Shown: one piece after another, positions 14,675 through 27,300 of the stretch
Position numbering within the stretch: position 1 is the stretch's first letter
How the letters are laid out: every line of letters begins with the position of its first letter
NCBI RefSeq assembly: GCF_047496725.1
Contig: NC_132976.1
Coordinates: forward strand, 6,556,001 to 6,620,000
DNA length: 64,000 nucleotides
Direction: 5' to 3'
Source: Anoplolepis gracilipes
Lineage: Eukaryota > Arthropoda > Insecta > Hymenoptera > Formicidae
Translations under genes and position numbers: made by a program
The notes under the pieces: generated by a model
Database searches by the model: none
What the model was told of the DNA's origin: nothing
Seen by the model: only the letters and a program-made list of their open reading frames with translations

Positions 14675-16199
14675 AATATGTTTTATGTTAAATTTTTTTA
14701 TGAGCACAATCTGTTATTGTTCAATATACTTAAGTAATTGTATTTCATAGATGAAATATTAGTTGGCGAAGTATGTGACGTCATAAAGTGAAATTGAGCA
14801 AATGAATTATAAAGAAGGATGAAAATGGAACTTATGAAAAGTAAAATGTGTTCTCTCTGGAATTTTTTGTGTTATTAATATTATATATCCATTATAATAA
14901 TAATTATAATAATATTAATATGCATTATAATAATTGACAATGTTTGATGTAATTTTTTTTATAACTATATTCTCTTTATGAGTTAATATTGAATTTTTGA
15001 CAATAATAAATATTAAACGAAATATATTTTGCGATGTCAAATACATATATTGAAGAAGTGTTACAGTTATAAGAAATAACTGATCATTTTGAAAAAGTTG
15101 GCAATGAAAATAAATATTTACGATGCTTCGCGCACAACGTTACGTAAACGGTATTAAAAATTTACGGTTACACACGCGATACATGTAAAATATCGTTTAC
15201 TTTTCACTAACATCGGCCAGTTTTTCGCACTTCTCGTAAATGTACCTGGAATCGGCCATGTCCGAGTTCAAGTACGTTTCGGAAAGCGTTTTCATTGTGA
15301 TGAAATTGAATCTTTTATGCGCTCTAACGCTGTCTCGGATGTCTCGGAGTTTTGACGTTGTGGGTGGCCGCTATGTTCGCATTACGTGTCACATCAACAA
15401 TTTGGACTATAGAAGCCGACGCGAGTTGACAGCCTGACAGGCAATGGTTTGATATTTTGTCTTTCTTGATATGTTCTCGTTGATAAAAAGTAATATATTT
15501 TTCATTAGTGCGTGTATTATTTCTTTTCTTTCAAAATTTTATTTTGTTTCATTTATTAGTACGAACATGCGAGAAAATGTGTTATTTACATTCTTAGACT
15601 TAACTGTATGATAAATATATATATATTATCAATCAGCCATGGATCTATTGGTTTTTATGTATATATTATTTTATAAAAGAAAAAATGTTTATTTTGGAAA
15701 ATTTAATTTATAAGTTTCCTTGCTTTTAATGTTATTAAAAATTGATGCTTCGTGTCGATCGATACAGTAGGTACACATATACATGGGAACTATATCCAAG
15801 ATGACGAACTATGTAGTTTCTACTTTATTTTCATGTTGCATGATGCGTAAACGATTACAATAACGTATTGATGGATTACACGGGAAATTTATTTTACGGT
15901 ATGCAGAGGGGAGAAAGAGTAGAAAATACCAGTGTAACCTAGCTGTGAAAATAATGGAAGTTTCTGCGAGATATAAATGCAACAGCTCGGTTATTGAAAG
16001 ATATATCTAGACTAGGTTATATACATATGCTATAAGTTGTGTCTTTAAAAAATGCATTGTTTATCGTGAAACTAATAAAAAGTAACAAATAAATATGACA
16101 TTTTCAACGTGAAACGAGTTGTAATGGGAATTTTAAAATTATAAAAATGTACGTATTTATGTATTTCCTACTACTATTGTTTTAATCCGACGCATTGTT

Positions 16200-16514
16200 C
16201 GACAGAATCACACGGGGAAACGCTCTTTCATTCGATCGAAAGAGCTCGAGGGATCACGGAAAAATTTTGTCACATAAGCATATATAGGCGTTTCGTTAAT
16301 CCAGGCTACATACAGGCTTTTTTATACGATAGCTGCTTCGATTTAACGGCAATGGCAGAGTCAAAGTGCGCGCGTGATTGGCAGAACTATCACTGATGTG
16401 CTTTGTTCGATCCGGCTAGATACACGAGCGTAAAGTGACCGTGTCCGGCAAAAGACAAAAAAGAAGCTATCAAAAGCTATCGTGCGCGACGCAAAGTGAG
16501 GGAGATCCTGTGCG
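16200..16514 (+). promoter_or_regulatory. Dys: Putative promoter and 5' UTR of an internal dystrophin isoform
   Basis: The 300 bases before the candidate first exon are clearly richer in G, C and CpG than the surrounding intron. A TATATA-like element sits at about 16280-16286 and an ATACGATAG element at about 16323. An in-frame TGA stop at 16497-16499 lies five codons before the ATG at 16515, with no intervening ATG, so the sequence just upstream is consistent with 5' UTR. No transcription start can be fixed from sequence alone. Confidence 0.4.
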
Positions 16515-16592
16515 ATGGATCGGAAGGAGTCTCAGCCCAGTACGTCGGCCGCGTCGTCTATGTACACCGGCACCCTGCAGCTTCGCTTTAAC
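16515..16592 (+). CDS. Dys: Candidate alternative first coding exon of dystrophin
   Basis: An ATG at 16515 opens 26 codons, MDRKESQPSTSAASSMYTGT then LQLRFN, ending in phase 0 at a consensus donor (TTTAAC then GTAAGTG at 16593). The phase is exactly that needed to join the exon at 22785, which begins NVLRELEQKK. An in-frame stop lies 18 bases upstream, which favours a true first exon over an internal one. The peptide is short, Ser/Thr-rich and not spectrin-like, as expected for a private isoform N-terminus. Intronic promoters with unique first exons are well known for insect Dys and vertebrate DMD. I do not recognise this peptide itself, so the call rests on the start context, phase and donor. 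Confidence 0.6.
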
Positions 16593-19500
16593 GTAAGTGA
16601 ATAAAAAGGACCAAAGCAAATAGAAAAAGAGAGAGGGGGGGGGGGGAGGAAGAAAAAGAATGGAAGAGGCAGAATTCTTTGAAACTGGCGAGAAGCTTTG
16701 CGCGGGCAACATTCGCCAGGAACATGCTCTCAATATCTGAAATTGACCACGTTTCTACCGCACTCAATGCGGAACTTTCGTCTCCTTTGGATTCGTTCTC
16801 GTGTTTCATGTCAGTATAAAAATATATGAAAAGAAAGCAAATTTGTGTGTCACGCGACGCGCTTTAATCTTTTATTGTACACTTCGAAGTACAATTGCCT
16901 CGATATGTACGATACAAGAATTGACGGCGATTGCAACCGTAATTCTCCTTTTTCGATTTGTAGTTTGTTATTCACAAAATTAAATTTGTTTAAAATATTT
17001 TGTAATTTTTATAATTAATATTTTTTATAAGAGAGAAAGAGTTTTTAGTAACTATGTACATTCTGATTGTTAGTTTTGAAAAAGAAATGTTGCGCAAAAG
17101 ATGTCATTATCGCTGGAAGAATGGTTAGAGGAAAAAAGTGCGTTGCCTTTGCCATCGATACACTTGAGAAATGTGTGTGTGTGTGTGTGTGTAGAGCGCT
17201 CACGTTCAATAATTTTGTATTCCTTTACTTTGTCCACGATTGCACAATAATGGTGTCGTTTGAGGGACGATCGAATTTTTTCTTATCGCCACGTCGCTTC
17301 GGGACAAGACGCTTACACTTCAAGCGAGAGAAAACGCAATTTACAATGTTCGCGAGAATATTTCATACTAAAACCACGACGATGATAATATTGAGGATAA
17401 ACATGCGAAGAGAACGAAGGTGCAGTGAAATTTTTCGTTGGTCGCTCGTAAGTCAGCTCGGCAAGATATCCTCTGTTGTGCAACCATTTCTCTTTTCCCG
17501 GTTTCTTTATCTTCTTTTTTCGTTAACGTACTTTTATTTTCTTCAGAAAAGCAACGGTTTCTGCCACGATGCTGTCCGATATCTTGCTTCCTCCTTGTTT
17601 GTGTTATATAACGCGACTCGACCTTTTTGCGTTCGCTCCTAGTTTTTACAATCGCTATTTTTCAGTTCTCGAAGAAGTGTCATTACAGATCTTGCTTTTT
17701 CGTGTCGTGAGCAATTGTGAAAAATATTGATAAAGATATAATTGTAGATTATGTCATCTCGTATTACGCTAGGAGTGATATAGATTTAATTAAACAAATA
17801 GGGAATGTAAGAAATTAGGTGACATTAAGTATTTTATATTTTTGTGGACGTCGTATCAAATAATGTATGATCCGATCGAGAAAGTTGCGCATCTTATTGC
17901 GGTTGCCACGTTGGATAATGAATGACATTACCGTGTAAGATCCATCGCGTCGCTTATGAGAGAATATTTCATAGTTGGAAAAGTTATTCCTGGGTGCAAC
18001 TACCACATTGACAATTCTAACCAAGGATATCCTCAGGTTGGAAGATAACATTTCTCATAAATCATATGGCAAACTCTTACTATCTTTTCAAATATTTTTT
18101 TAATTGGTCTGTACAAATGGATGTTTCATATATGTTTTTTTGATGGAAATTTCAGTGCAAGAGGGAAAATTGTAATTTTTCATTAAACCGTATAAAATTA
18201 TAAAATTTGTAATGTTACGCGCACGCGCGATATTCGGGTTATATACTTCATATAAATTTTATTACGGTCTTGTCGGTAATAGTCGTATCATTCTCTCTAA
18301 TACGAATAATAAACATAATTTTCTCGGGATATTTATTTAGTCGCTGTGAGCGTTTCGGAGATACGTTTACGAATGTTGTCGGAACGCTAGAGCGCCAAGT
18401 TTTACGTCGAACTTTCTACTTACTTGCCGGTAAATTGCTTCTCCCCAGGAACATTTCGAAGGATTGCGCTAAATGGGACGTCAAAAGTTTTGTTCGTGTC
18501 CAATTTTCTTCGACGAACTGTTTACTCGCGGTTTGGTCGTGAACGGAACTTACCCCCTCGCAGAATACGCGCTTCTTACTCGTACGTGTAACGTATATTT
18601 ATGTGAGGCATTTAGCGTGCCATTATTCTCTTAAGCTTAGAACTTTAATAGAGGCACTGATCTTTAACGATATTTTGTTGTACACGAAATGAAATGACGA
18701 GAATGGAATACGATTATGATATGTATGTAATAGTACAAGAATCAAAGAAATTGTAATTTGAAGCAATAAAAAAATCATTTGTTTTTACAAAAAATATATA
18801 GGCAATTATAATATTGTATAATATTGTATAATAAAAATGCAAATCAGAATAATATCATAGAGGAAAAAAACAGATTATATTCCAACAAGTTTAATATTTT
18901 AACATGTCATGAATTGGTTCGTACATTTTTCTTCAATATCGATTGCTTGTCTTATTACTTGTATTTCATTATATATCTCTTGTATTTTTTTTTTACAATA
19001 CTACCTCTTCGTTATGTAAATTTTTCATTACATTTTTTACACATCGACAGACTTCAATGGGCTCGACGAGTTATGCCACGGGTATAATTGTTTAATTTAA
19101 AGTTTTATGAGCTCCGAGAAATATGTATTACTTTCTGATTTTATGATCGTTCAAAAGTGTTTCTGGTATGTTAAATTAACCTTGATTTTTACACTTCGCA
19201 ATATTACGCCAGAGTTATATTCACACATCATGCTTCATTTTGTAAATCGTATTCGAGTTGTTGAATCTACATTCTGTTGACGTTATTCACGGACTTTCTG
19301 GCAGATTATATCGGAGCCATTTCGCGAAGATTAAAACTTAATTGCCAGTGTATGAAGTTTAACGTGCCCGATGGGAGATGAAGGAAAGTGTCGTTAAGAG
19401 GAAATTAACCGAGTTATCTTGTAACGCAGTTTAATTCGGTTTTAGTTAATATAGCAGTAAATTCATTTGGCGGTGTATCAAGCAAATTATTCTCCATAAA

Positions 19501-22500
19501 TATTATAATCAAAATGTGCTTTCTTACATGTTAGTAGTTAGTATTTATTTTTAATAATATTAACTTTATCAGTTAAAATAAATTAAAAAGGAATCTCTTG
19601 TATACATATAATATATATTCATTTCAACAATTGTAGTATCTTTTTTTTTTAGAGTAAAATAAATACATTATAATTTATTCTTTCGTATTAGCCACAGATA
19701 TATAATGCTTGTCTATCACGTGCAGCTTTAATATTAATATTAATCTTCTTTCGAAAGTGTGTACATATTAATGTATGCAAATCAACAATTTGTACTATCA
19801 AGAAACGTAATCTGGCATGAGCTTATAATATTTAATACAGTATGAGATTATCATATCGTGATGATTATGATTTATTATAATGATGATATTAATTTAATGA
19901 TTTTTAATCAGTATAATTTTACAAGTAATTAAGCGGTGTTTTGAAATTAATGTGAATTTACGATTCATTTTTTTTGTATTGAGAACGAAAGTTGTAGAAA
20001 TTTTAACGACTACTTTTCTAATTTTACTGTTCAACGATAACGTTCTTTAACGATAATAGCTGGGACACCTGATATCTGATGAAATTCTTGCGACTCCTGT
20101 TTCATCGAATTCAATCCTACGGGATTTTCATTGGTTACTACTGGAGAATCGAAATGTGTCAGGTCATTGGCTCTTGCTATTTGAATGGATCGGAGTGAAG
20201 CACTCGGTTAACGTGTCCTATCTGTGCTATATGGTCAGTCTCCTCGACTGACATTCTCCTTTGTTCTTTTCATCGTAGAAAGTTTGTGAGGACTAAGAAA
20301 AGCATAAGTAGATTAAAAAAGTGTAAAAGGAATAAGTAAGGAAGGAGTAAAGTATAAAAAAATGAAAGCTGAACTAAAAATTCTCTATTTTTAATTATCA
20401 TTTATTATTATATAAAATTCTAGCTTTCTTGTTCAAAAATTAATTTTAACTATTTTATTAATTTTTGTAATTATAAATAACATTCGCACAATTAATACAT
20501 ATGTTCTTAAAAAAAAAAAAAAAAACACAAAAGAGTAATTGTAATTACAAGCTTTCTGATATTTTTCTCTAATGCAAGTGTAGCAAAATTCTGCATATAT
20601 TATAGTTTCTATTAACGTGAGTGGAACTTTTTGGAAGTGAGTGTATATTCAGCTTTCTGAACGGCTGGTGACATGGAAGTAACGCGCGATCGATTATGTC
20701 AGAGGGATGTAAATAACTCCACTTTACATAGGAAGTGGAAGTAAAAGTACCGCTAAGTGGATTAACGATTCTCTTTAGTACATCGGAGAATATTAATTTT
20801 ACGTTTAAATATAAATAGAACTGTCATGATAATTGCGATAATGATTATTATTATCAATATTTTATATCTTTTATCTGACAATCACATTTGTTGAACAGAA
20901 AAATTGATTGCTTCTCAAAATGACAAAAAGATATAAAAAAAGAAATAATCTTTGCATCTGCTTATGAAATGAATTTCGTTTGAATATCGGATGAAGAGAA
21001 GATGTGTATGTATCGTACAATACTAAACTAAGGTACCTGACTATATAATGCCAGCGGACAAAGTGAATTAACAAGTTAATCTGGCAGTTTTCCGGAAGTC
21101 GACTAATTTGTGTATTTAACGGCTATATATATTCTACACGACGGTTTCGAGAAGATCCCCAGAGTCTAGCGAAATTGAATGAGGTTACTAGCAATAAGGT
21201 AAAATCTTCTGGGACTCTTAGTCTCTACTCGATACATCGATTATCGATTAAAGACACGTCCAGTAATTTTACGAACGAAGGAATTGGTTATTGGATACAT
21301 AGGAGTAGAAGTTTTATATAGATATATAGGTATATATGTGTGTTGTATATGTGTGGTGTTAATATCTTTTGAAATTCCCTGTTCTTTAAAATTAGTTCAT
21401 CGAATTTCTTTTTCTTGGCAGCAATATCTGATATTGGAAAAGAGTAACCAGGATCGCGCACGTAATGAACATTTCATGCTTTGTGGACATTACAAAAATT
21501 AATTCGATCCATCAAGTATAAGAATCGGATTAGGATTTTGAACACTTGTGTGAAAAGACGTTCTCGGCATTATTTTATGTAGAGTAACATGAATTAATGA
21601 AACTTAATATTGTTATCCTCTTGTGGAATTGATAGTTTTATAAAAATTTTATCCCTTCGATATTATTATGTTTCATTATTTGAAGAAAAATGCTAAAGCT
21701 TATAAAAAAATTTTTGAGGAATATTTTTTATTGAGAATATGCTTATATAACTTTTTGTTATATTTAAATTTATAATTTGCAACAATTTTATGATCAATTT
21801 TATGATTTGTTTGTTTTTTTTTTTTTTTGTATTATGTTATAAAATTAATGATTTTCACAATTTTTTTTGCTTCTAATTTTCTCTTTAATGACTAATATCT
21901 AGGACAAGATTACATGTTAATTAGCTCATTAGAAGTTGATATGATGATCTATATATCTGTCCTGATGAAAGGTCATGTATAATGGTTGCTACAACGAACC
22001 GCGGAAATAGAGCTCAGTATCTCGAAAGCTTACAAGCGATCGATAGGTTCGTGCGGTAAAAGGCAACTATAACAGCAGGGTAAAAACAGGTGATCGACCT
22101 GAATGTTTCGTGGAATATTACATAAGAATATTAGTGCTCTCTAAGAGCTAGTGCTTTCTATTTTGTGTTTTGCAGTCATGCAAAGGGATTGATTTTCTTG
22201 TAGAAATTTTGTTTACGTATTAATCACTTATACGGATATAAAAAAAAGCTCTTAAACTGTACACTGTATATATATATATATGTTGAATGCGAAAAATGGT
22301 AAAAGCTTTTAATTAGGTTAACATTTTTGCTTTTATTAATCATTTTACAATCATACATTTATTTTTTTCCAATATTTTACGTTTATTTAAAAGATGTGTA
22401 TTTTGATGCGCATGCATATCACAAATAACATACAATAAATTAATTAAATTTCATGATGGTAATTAACGTATCGTGAAGCAGAAAATTGAGTGAATTTACA

Positions 22501-22784
22501 GTTAATACGAAGTTTAAGAGGAAAGCGCCTAAATACTCGATGTCTTTTGTACGTGCTTTCAGTCGACACGTTGAACTTGTGGACAAAGAATGTGTCGCAC
22601 AGCCTGACTTTTACTCATTAGGTTGCAATTTGCAGCAGTTTGAACGTCACATCGATTATAGGCTATGCGCTGCGTCACTGTTGCATGCGGTGGGAACTAC
22701 GGTTTTGCGTTAGTTACTGTATATCTTATGACGGGGGTTATTAACCTCGTAATAATGTCCACGTCATTTTGATTTATATTACAG
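16593..22784 (+). other. Intron between the candidate first exon and the exon at 22785
   Basis: This is the last 6.2 kb of the 17.6-kb intron. It begins GTAAGTG at 16593 and ends ATATTACAG at 22784. A G-run with flanking purines lies at about 16630-16650 and a TG microsatellite at 17172-17192. The longest open frame of the window (191 codons, 17067-17642) spans that TG repeat and has a Cys/Phe-rich, random-looking composition, so I treat it as non-coding. A poly-A run lies near 20510-20525 and short TA repeats near 22267. Nothing else is identifiable. Confidence 0.7.
17172..17192. repeat. TG dinucleotide microsatellite
   Basis: About ten TG units lie within the intron downstream of the candidate first exon. 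It is a simple repeat only. Confidence 0.9.
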
Positions 22785-22890
22785 AATGTTTTGCGCGAGC
22801 TGGAGCAAAAGAAACCGCAATTGGACGAGCTGGTTCACACGGCCGAGAACTTGCGCGCTGACACGAATCGACAGCAGTTGCACGGCAAAG
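22785..22890 (+). CDS. Dys: Dystrophin internal exon, middle of a spectrin repeat
   Basis: This 106-bp exon reads NVLRELEQKKPQLDELVHTA then ENLRADTNRQQLHGK plus one base (phase 0 in, phase 1 out). It continues the spectrin-repeat helix begun by the exon at 5097 (LLDKQK to NVLRELEQKK), with the heptad-like Leu/Val spacing and charged surface of helix B. The acceptor is TTATATTACAG and the donor is GGCAAAG then GTAAGT, both strong. Its last base G combines with TT of the exon at 62540 to form Val, giving HGK-V-TKLREHW as in insect dystrophins. It is the shared entry point for the full-length product and for the candidate isoform starting at 16515. The neighbouring introns of 17.6 kb and 39.6 kb are unusually long. 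Confidence 0.94.
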
Positions 22891-24337
22891 GTAAGTTTTT
22901 TTTTGTATATCACAATTGTGTATTTTCCAGGCTCGTTTAACAATAAACAATACGTAAAGCCGGTATTTCTCCTGATTGCGGCAACACAATTTTATTTTAA
23001 TCTTTTCTTTACATGTGGATGTTGATAATTTATTATATATATTTGCATAAATAATATTAATATATTCAATTTAATAACAGAATTTTATAATTGTTTCGTA
23101 ATGCCAGATTTGAAAAATTTGGACTTGTTATTTTTTCAATACATAGAGAGGTACTCTATCTTTAAAAAATGCTCAAAATTCTCTCTATGTAATTTGCATA
23201 GTTTTATTATAAAAAATATAGATTGCAAACTGTCAAAAATTAAATGAGTTACTTTTTTTATACAATTTTGCAGTGGATTTCAATCTTTTATTAATTAAGC
23301 ATACTTGCTATGCGAAAATTAGAAAAATAAACTTATGTAATATTAAATATACGTATTTAAGATGTTATAAATTTAGAGATATAATATGTTCCATATATTA
23401 TCTTTTTTAACACTTATTAATTCTTATTATTAATTCTGTAATTTATATTTTAATTCTTTACGAGCATTGACAACGAATTTTAAGAGAGTAGTTTAGTTTA
23501 CTATTGATTTATTTGTGTCGGACTCGAATTTTTTTTTTATGAGATGGATAAGGAAAATATTTTCACGGAAAGCATTCGATAAGTGCATTGAGATCTAATG
23601 GATTTAATGAGTTTCTGTCGTCATAATTGATACTGCAGAAGCAATCCTGCCTGCACAGCACTTTCCGCAATCGGGCGAACTTTAGAAGTTTAATTATCGG
23701 CTATGATTGCTCATCCGAAGACTGTAATAAATTGCAGTAACTGCCGATCGATGTAAATTCAGTCTGCAAATTGTTCTGAAATTAATTGTCATATACCGAT
23801 TTATCATTGAATGTTGAACGCCAGTGCAATGCATCACGAAGGCATTAACACGGTTTTAACCTTTTCATAATCCGCAATGTCATTTAATTGCGTATTAACA
23901 TTCTATACATTGTTTGTAGCTATAAATATATATTGATATGTTTTATCTCATATGAAACATACGGCAAGATTGAATTGTGTAATCAGATCGTCAGAACTTT
24001 AATTCGTGATATTCGTACGTTTTGGAACAATCAGAATTAATTAATTAATTAATTTAGAAATTTCATTCTCTCACGCTTCCACAGACTCTTAAATTCCACG
24101 TGAATAGATGCAATTTAAAGTCAACGAAGGAGATTACTTGCGTAAAGCCGCTAACTATTTCAAGCCTCCCGAAATGTTCTCTTTCCCCATTGGGCATTGT
24201 TCGTACTATATTAGCGTTGCAGTGCTCGTCAGATGCGTCTGGCATCTATGGCGTGTTGTAGACGAGCTATTGCTTTAGTATTTTATGAAAATGCGAAATA
24301 TATTTAAAAATATTTTGTTTATCACACCAGAAATAAA

Positions 24338-24338
<1 letters not shown>

Positions 24339-24370
<32 letters not shown>
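24339..24370. repeat. GA dinucleotide microsatellite
   Basis: About fifteen GA units with one AAA interruption. GA/GAGA tracts can bind GAGA-factor-type proteins in insects, but position alone does not support a function here. Confidence 0.9.
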
Positions 24371-27300
24371 ATTGAACTTATTGATTTTAAATAATTATTT
24401 AAATAATATTATAAATTTTTGAAATAATTTACGAGTAAATATATTATTTATCTCATAAATAAATTTATTATTATTAACTTTATTATTTCATATTATTAAC
24501 GTATTAATATGTATATTAATGTATTTTATTACTTTTGATGATATATTACCTTTTTATGAAAAATTAAGTAAGAGCAATTAGATAAACAAATTCTGATTTT
24601 AGTTGAAAACGAAGTAATACTCTAAAAGTACATATGACGGCGCTTTTAATAAATCACATCGATCTTAGATCTGTGTTGAGCTTTTTAGTGGTGTACGAGA
24701 CTTATCATGCTGCTAATCATTCGTTAGCGACCGGATTTTACTTGGATTTTACGGAGTAAATTTTTTCCTTTGACCATACATTACGGAGGTAGCGTGTCTG
24801 CCTTCCGGACTTGAAATGGCTTAACACGCGAGATTGATCCTTCCCGCAGCGTAACATGTGCATATCAATCTTTTGGAACTTAAATGCGCGTCTTATCTAC
24901 AGTGGCTACAACAAGTATCTTTTATTCAGCTATATTTTCTTATATGTTTTTATATTTGAAATGAGAAAATATATTTCCAAGTTATATTAACTAATTGTAA
25001 AAGTAATCTTGAAAAACCGTAACGTTGTGTGAACAAAACAAATCGTTATTGAAAATTATTTAGGAGCAAAGTCAATTTTTGCACACGAATTTCGTATCAA
25101 GAACATATTCAACAGAGCATTTCTCATAATCGTAGATGAAACAAGAAAATTTAATTATTATGAATTATTAGGATCAGGGAATCGAAGAAATTAAATCATG
25201 TATTATCAGTTTCACGAACATTTTTCATAATAGGCAGATTATCAAGAACACATACATGTATATGCCAGAATGTTGCCGTTGCCGGACTTTAATTACAAAC
25301 ATGAAACGTACGGAACACGCTACCATCCGCACATTTCACCTGCATAGATTACCACGTTCTTCCCTGGCTGTACGTTGCTAGAGCTGCTTTAAGTGGCGTT
25401 AACTCGTACCGTCTTGGAATTGCCTGGCGAAGTTGTCGGTATTCTCTCAACTCGGTTCCTACGACGTTTTAGCCCCTTCTAATCAGTGTAGATTTATGCG
25501 GCTCGAAATCCATATATTATGCATCACTGCCGTATCGCGAGTCTTATGTGCTACAAAGTTCTCGAAAAAATAACAAAATAAAAAAAAAAAATAAAATTTG
25601 TTCAACACTGATATTCCTTTGGCGAATGATATTGTTGATCTTTTAATTCATCTTTTAATATGAAGAAAACGATAATTAGTCCTAAATATTAGTATTTAAA
25701 ATTTTCAATTAGCAGGATATTTTTTTATATATCATTAACATAACATATTCTTTGTTAAAGGTAAGGTCGTGAGAACTATTAGAATTTTATGATCGTAAAT
25801 TTTTATTTGCTGCGTTGAAATTTTGTATTTTAAGAGAAACTTTTATTATAATTTATATATTTGTGTATGTACGTGTATATAATATACAAACATACGCATC
25901 AACATTTATTTGTCAATAAATTTTACTTTAATATCTCATTGCATTTTAAAGTAATTCTAAATTACGGGGGGTATCCTGAATAGTTCTACAATGTAATCTA
26001 CGGCGCATACGTTTGCATATCTCATTCAACGCTTAGCTCGTAAATCAAGAATATCAGGTAGACATAATACATTTAGGCCACATAATGAGTTAATTGCCGC
26101 TAGGTCTGGAATATCGTTGCCGGTTACCTACGGGTAGTGGCTCTTACAATTTGCCCAAATAAGCTCAGCAATTTATGTTCATTCCGGCTGGGAGTTCCAG
26201 AAATCGATTTGTCTCAGGATAGTTTCGTACTGCGCGGTATAAAGGTAAAGCTCGATATTGGCTTGCGACATTCAGTGTTATACGATTAGATATTCAATAA
26301 AGGTCTTATCAACGAATCTGATCACAATGTCAGACAAATTTATTTAAGGACATGCGGCTCGAGAGCGAAATCGTAACTGTCATTCGAAGAGATTTTAGGG
26401 AGTAGATTTACAGTAGCTATACAGTGTCCAAGCGGATATTTTTCACGAAAGAGCGACTTATCGATTTTCTTTCAATCGTTTTCATACCAGCTGCCTGCCT
26501 CCCACACATATACGTTACCTCTATTCTTCGAAAGCTACCTAGGTAAATCCTACTAGCACGCATATTCGTCGCATCGATTCCTTCTCGTTGAATTCCGTAT
26601 TCACTACCGGCACTCCTATGACTTTCCTGACGAATGAGTAGAGAGAACGAAATGGAGGAAAACGTCTCGAGATAAGCCTGCCGCCTGTTTCTATCTCCGC
26701 AGCTAAGGCACCCGGCTTTCCGGGAGTAAATGCCTCCTCGCGTTGCTTCCACGCGTAGTCCCGCTTTATCAATGCTGTTCAAAATTAAAATCGATCAATT
26801 AGTTCAACGCCACGACCGTTATTACATTCTGTTCGCGACTTTGAGAAATTTCCTTGTCGTTTTGAAATTGAAATACTTTGTGACTTAAATTTGCTCTCTG
26901 CCATTATTATTATCATTTTACGAAATCTTTTCTTAAATACATATTAGCATAATAGATTTTATGCATACATTTGGACTAAATATAGACATCTTATTTGCAA
27001 GCAAAAATATCGAGAATCTATAAATACATTTACATACATAATACATAAGCTAAAATATAATTAAGATTGATATTATAACATATATATCTCAAATATCTCA
27101 TTATATCCTTTATGGAAACTAATACCTAAATGATATTTTGGAGAGCCAATTTAGATATCGCAAGGATCTCGTGAGCAGATCAACGTTACTCCCAAATACG
27201 GATTATAGACGCGTATGTATCGAGCACAACAATATAGTAGTGCGTAGATAGTTTGACTGATGATCCACACATTAGGAATGTAAGGAGCACTTCAAAGCAA

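Larger units (their letters stand above)
5196..16199 (+). other. First 11 kb of a 17.6-kb dystrophin intron
   Basis: This is intronic DNA opening with GTGAGT at 5196. No exon with both splice sites and a dystrophin-like peptide was seen. ORFs of 60-120 codons occur on both strands but have low-complexity or random composition. Contents include a TA microsatellite at 8544-8587, a poly-T run at 14648-14671, a palindromic TA tract at 13360-13403, and short local duplications such as the ATTATATATT-type repeat around 7489-7525. Blocks with higher GC at about 5970-6420, 9050-9420 and 14260-14460 show nothing I can identify. Confidence 0.7.

Noticed and set aside
17067..17642. Longest open frame in the window, 191 codons on the + strand
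   Set aside because: It runs through a TG microsatellite and has a random Phe/Arg/Cys-rich composition with no domain, so it looks like a chance ORF in an intron.
26417..26782. 121-codon minus-strand open frame
   Set aside because: No domain or family resemblance was seen, and a second frame on the same strand is equally open. Treated as non-coding or possibly regulatory.
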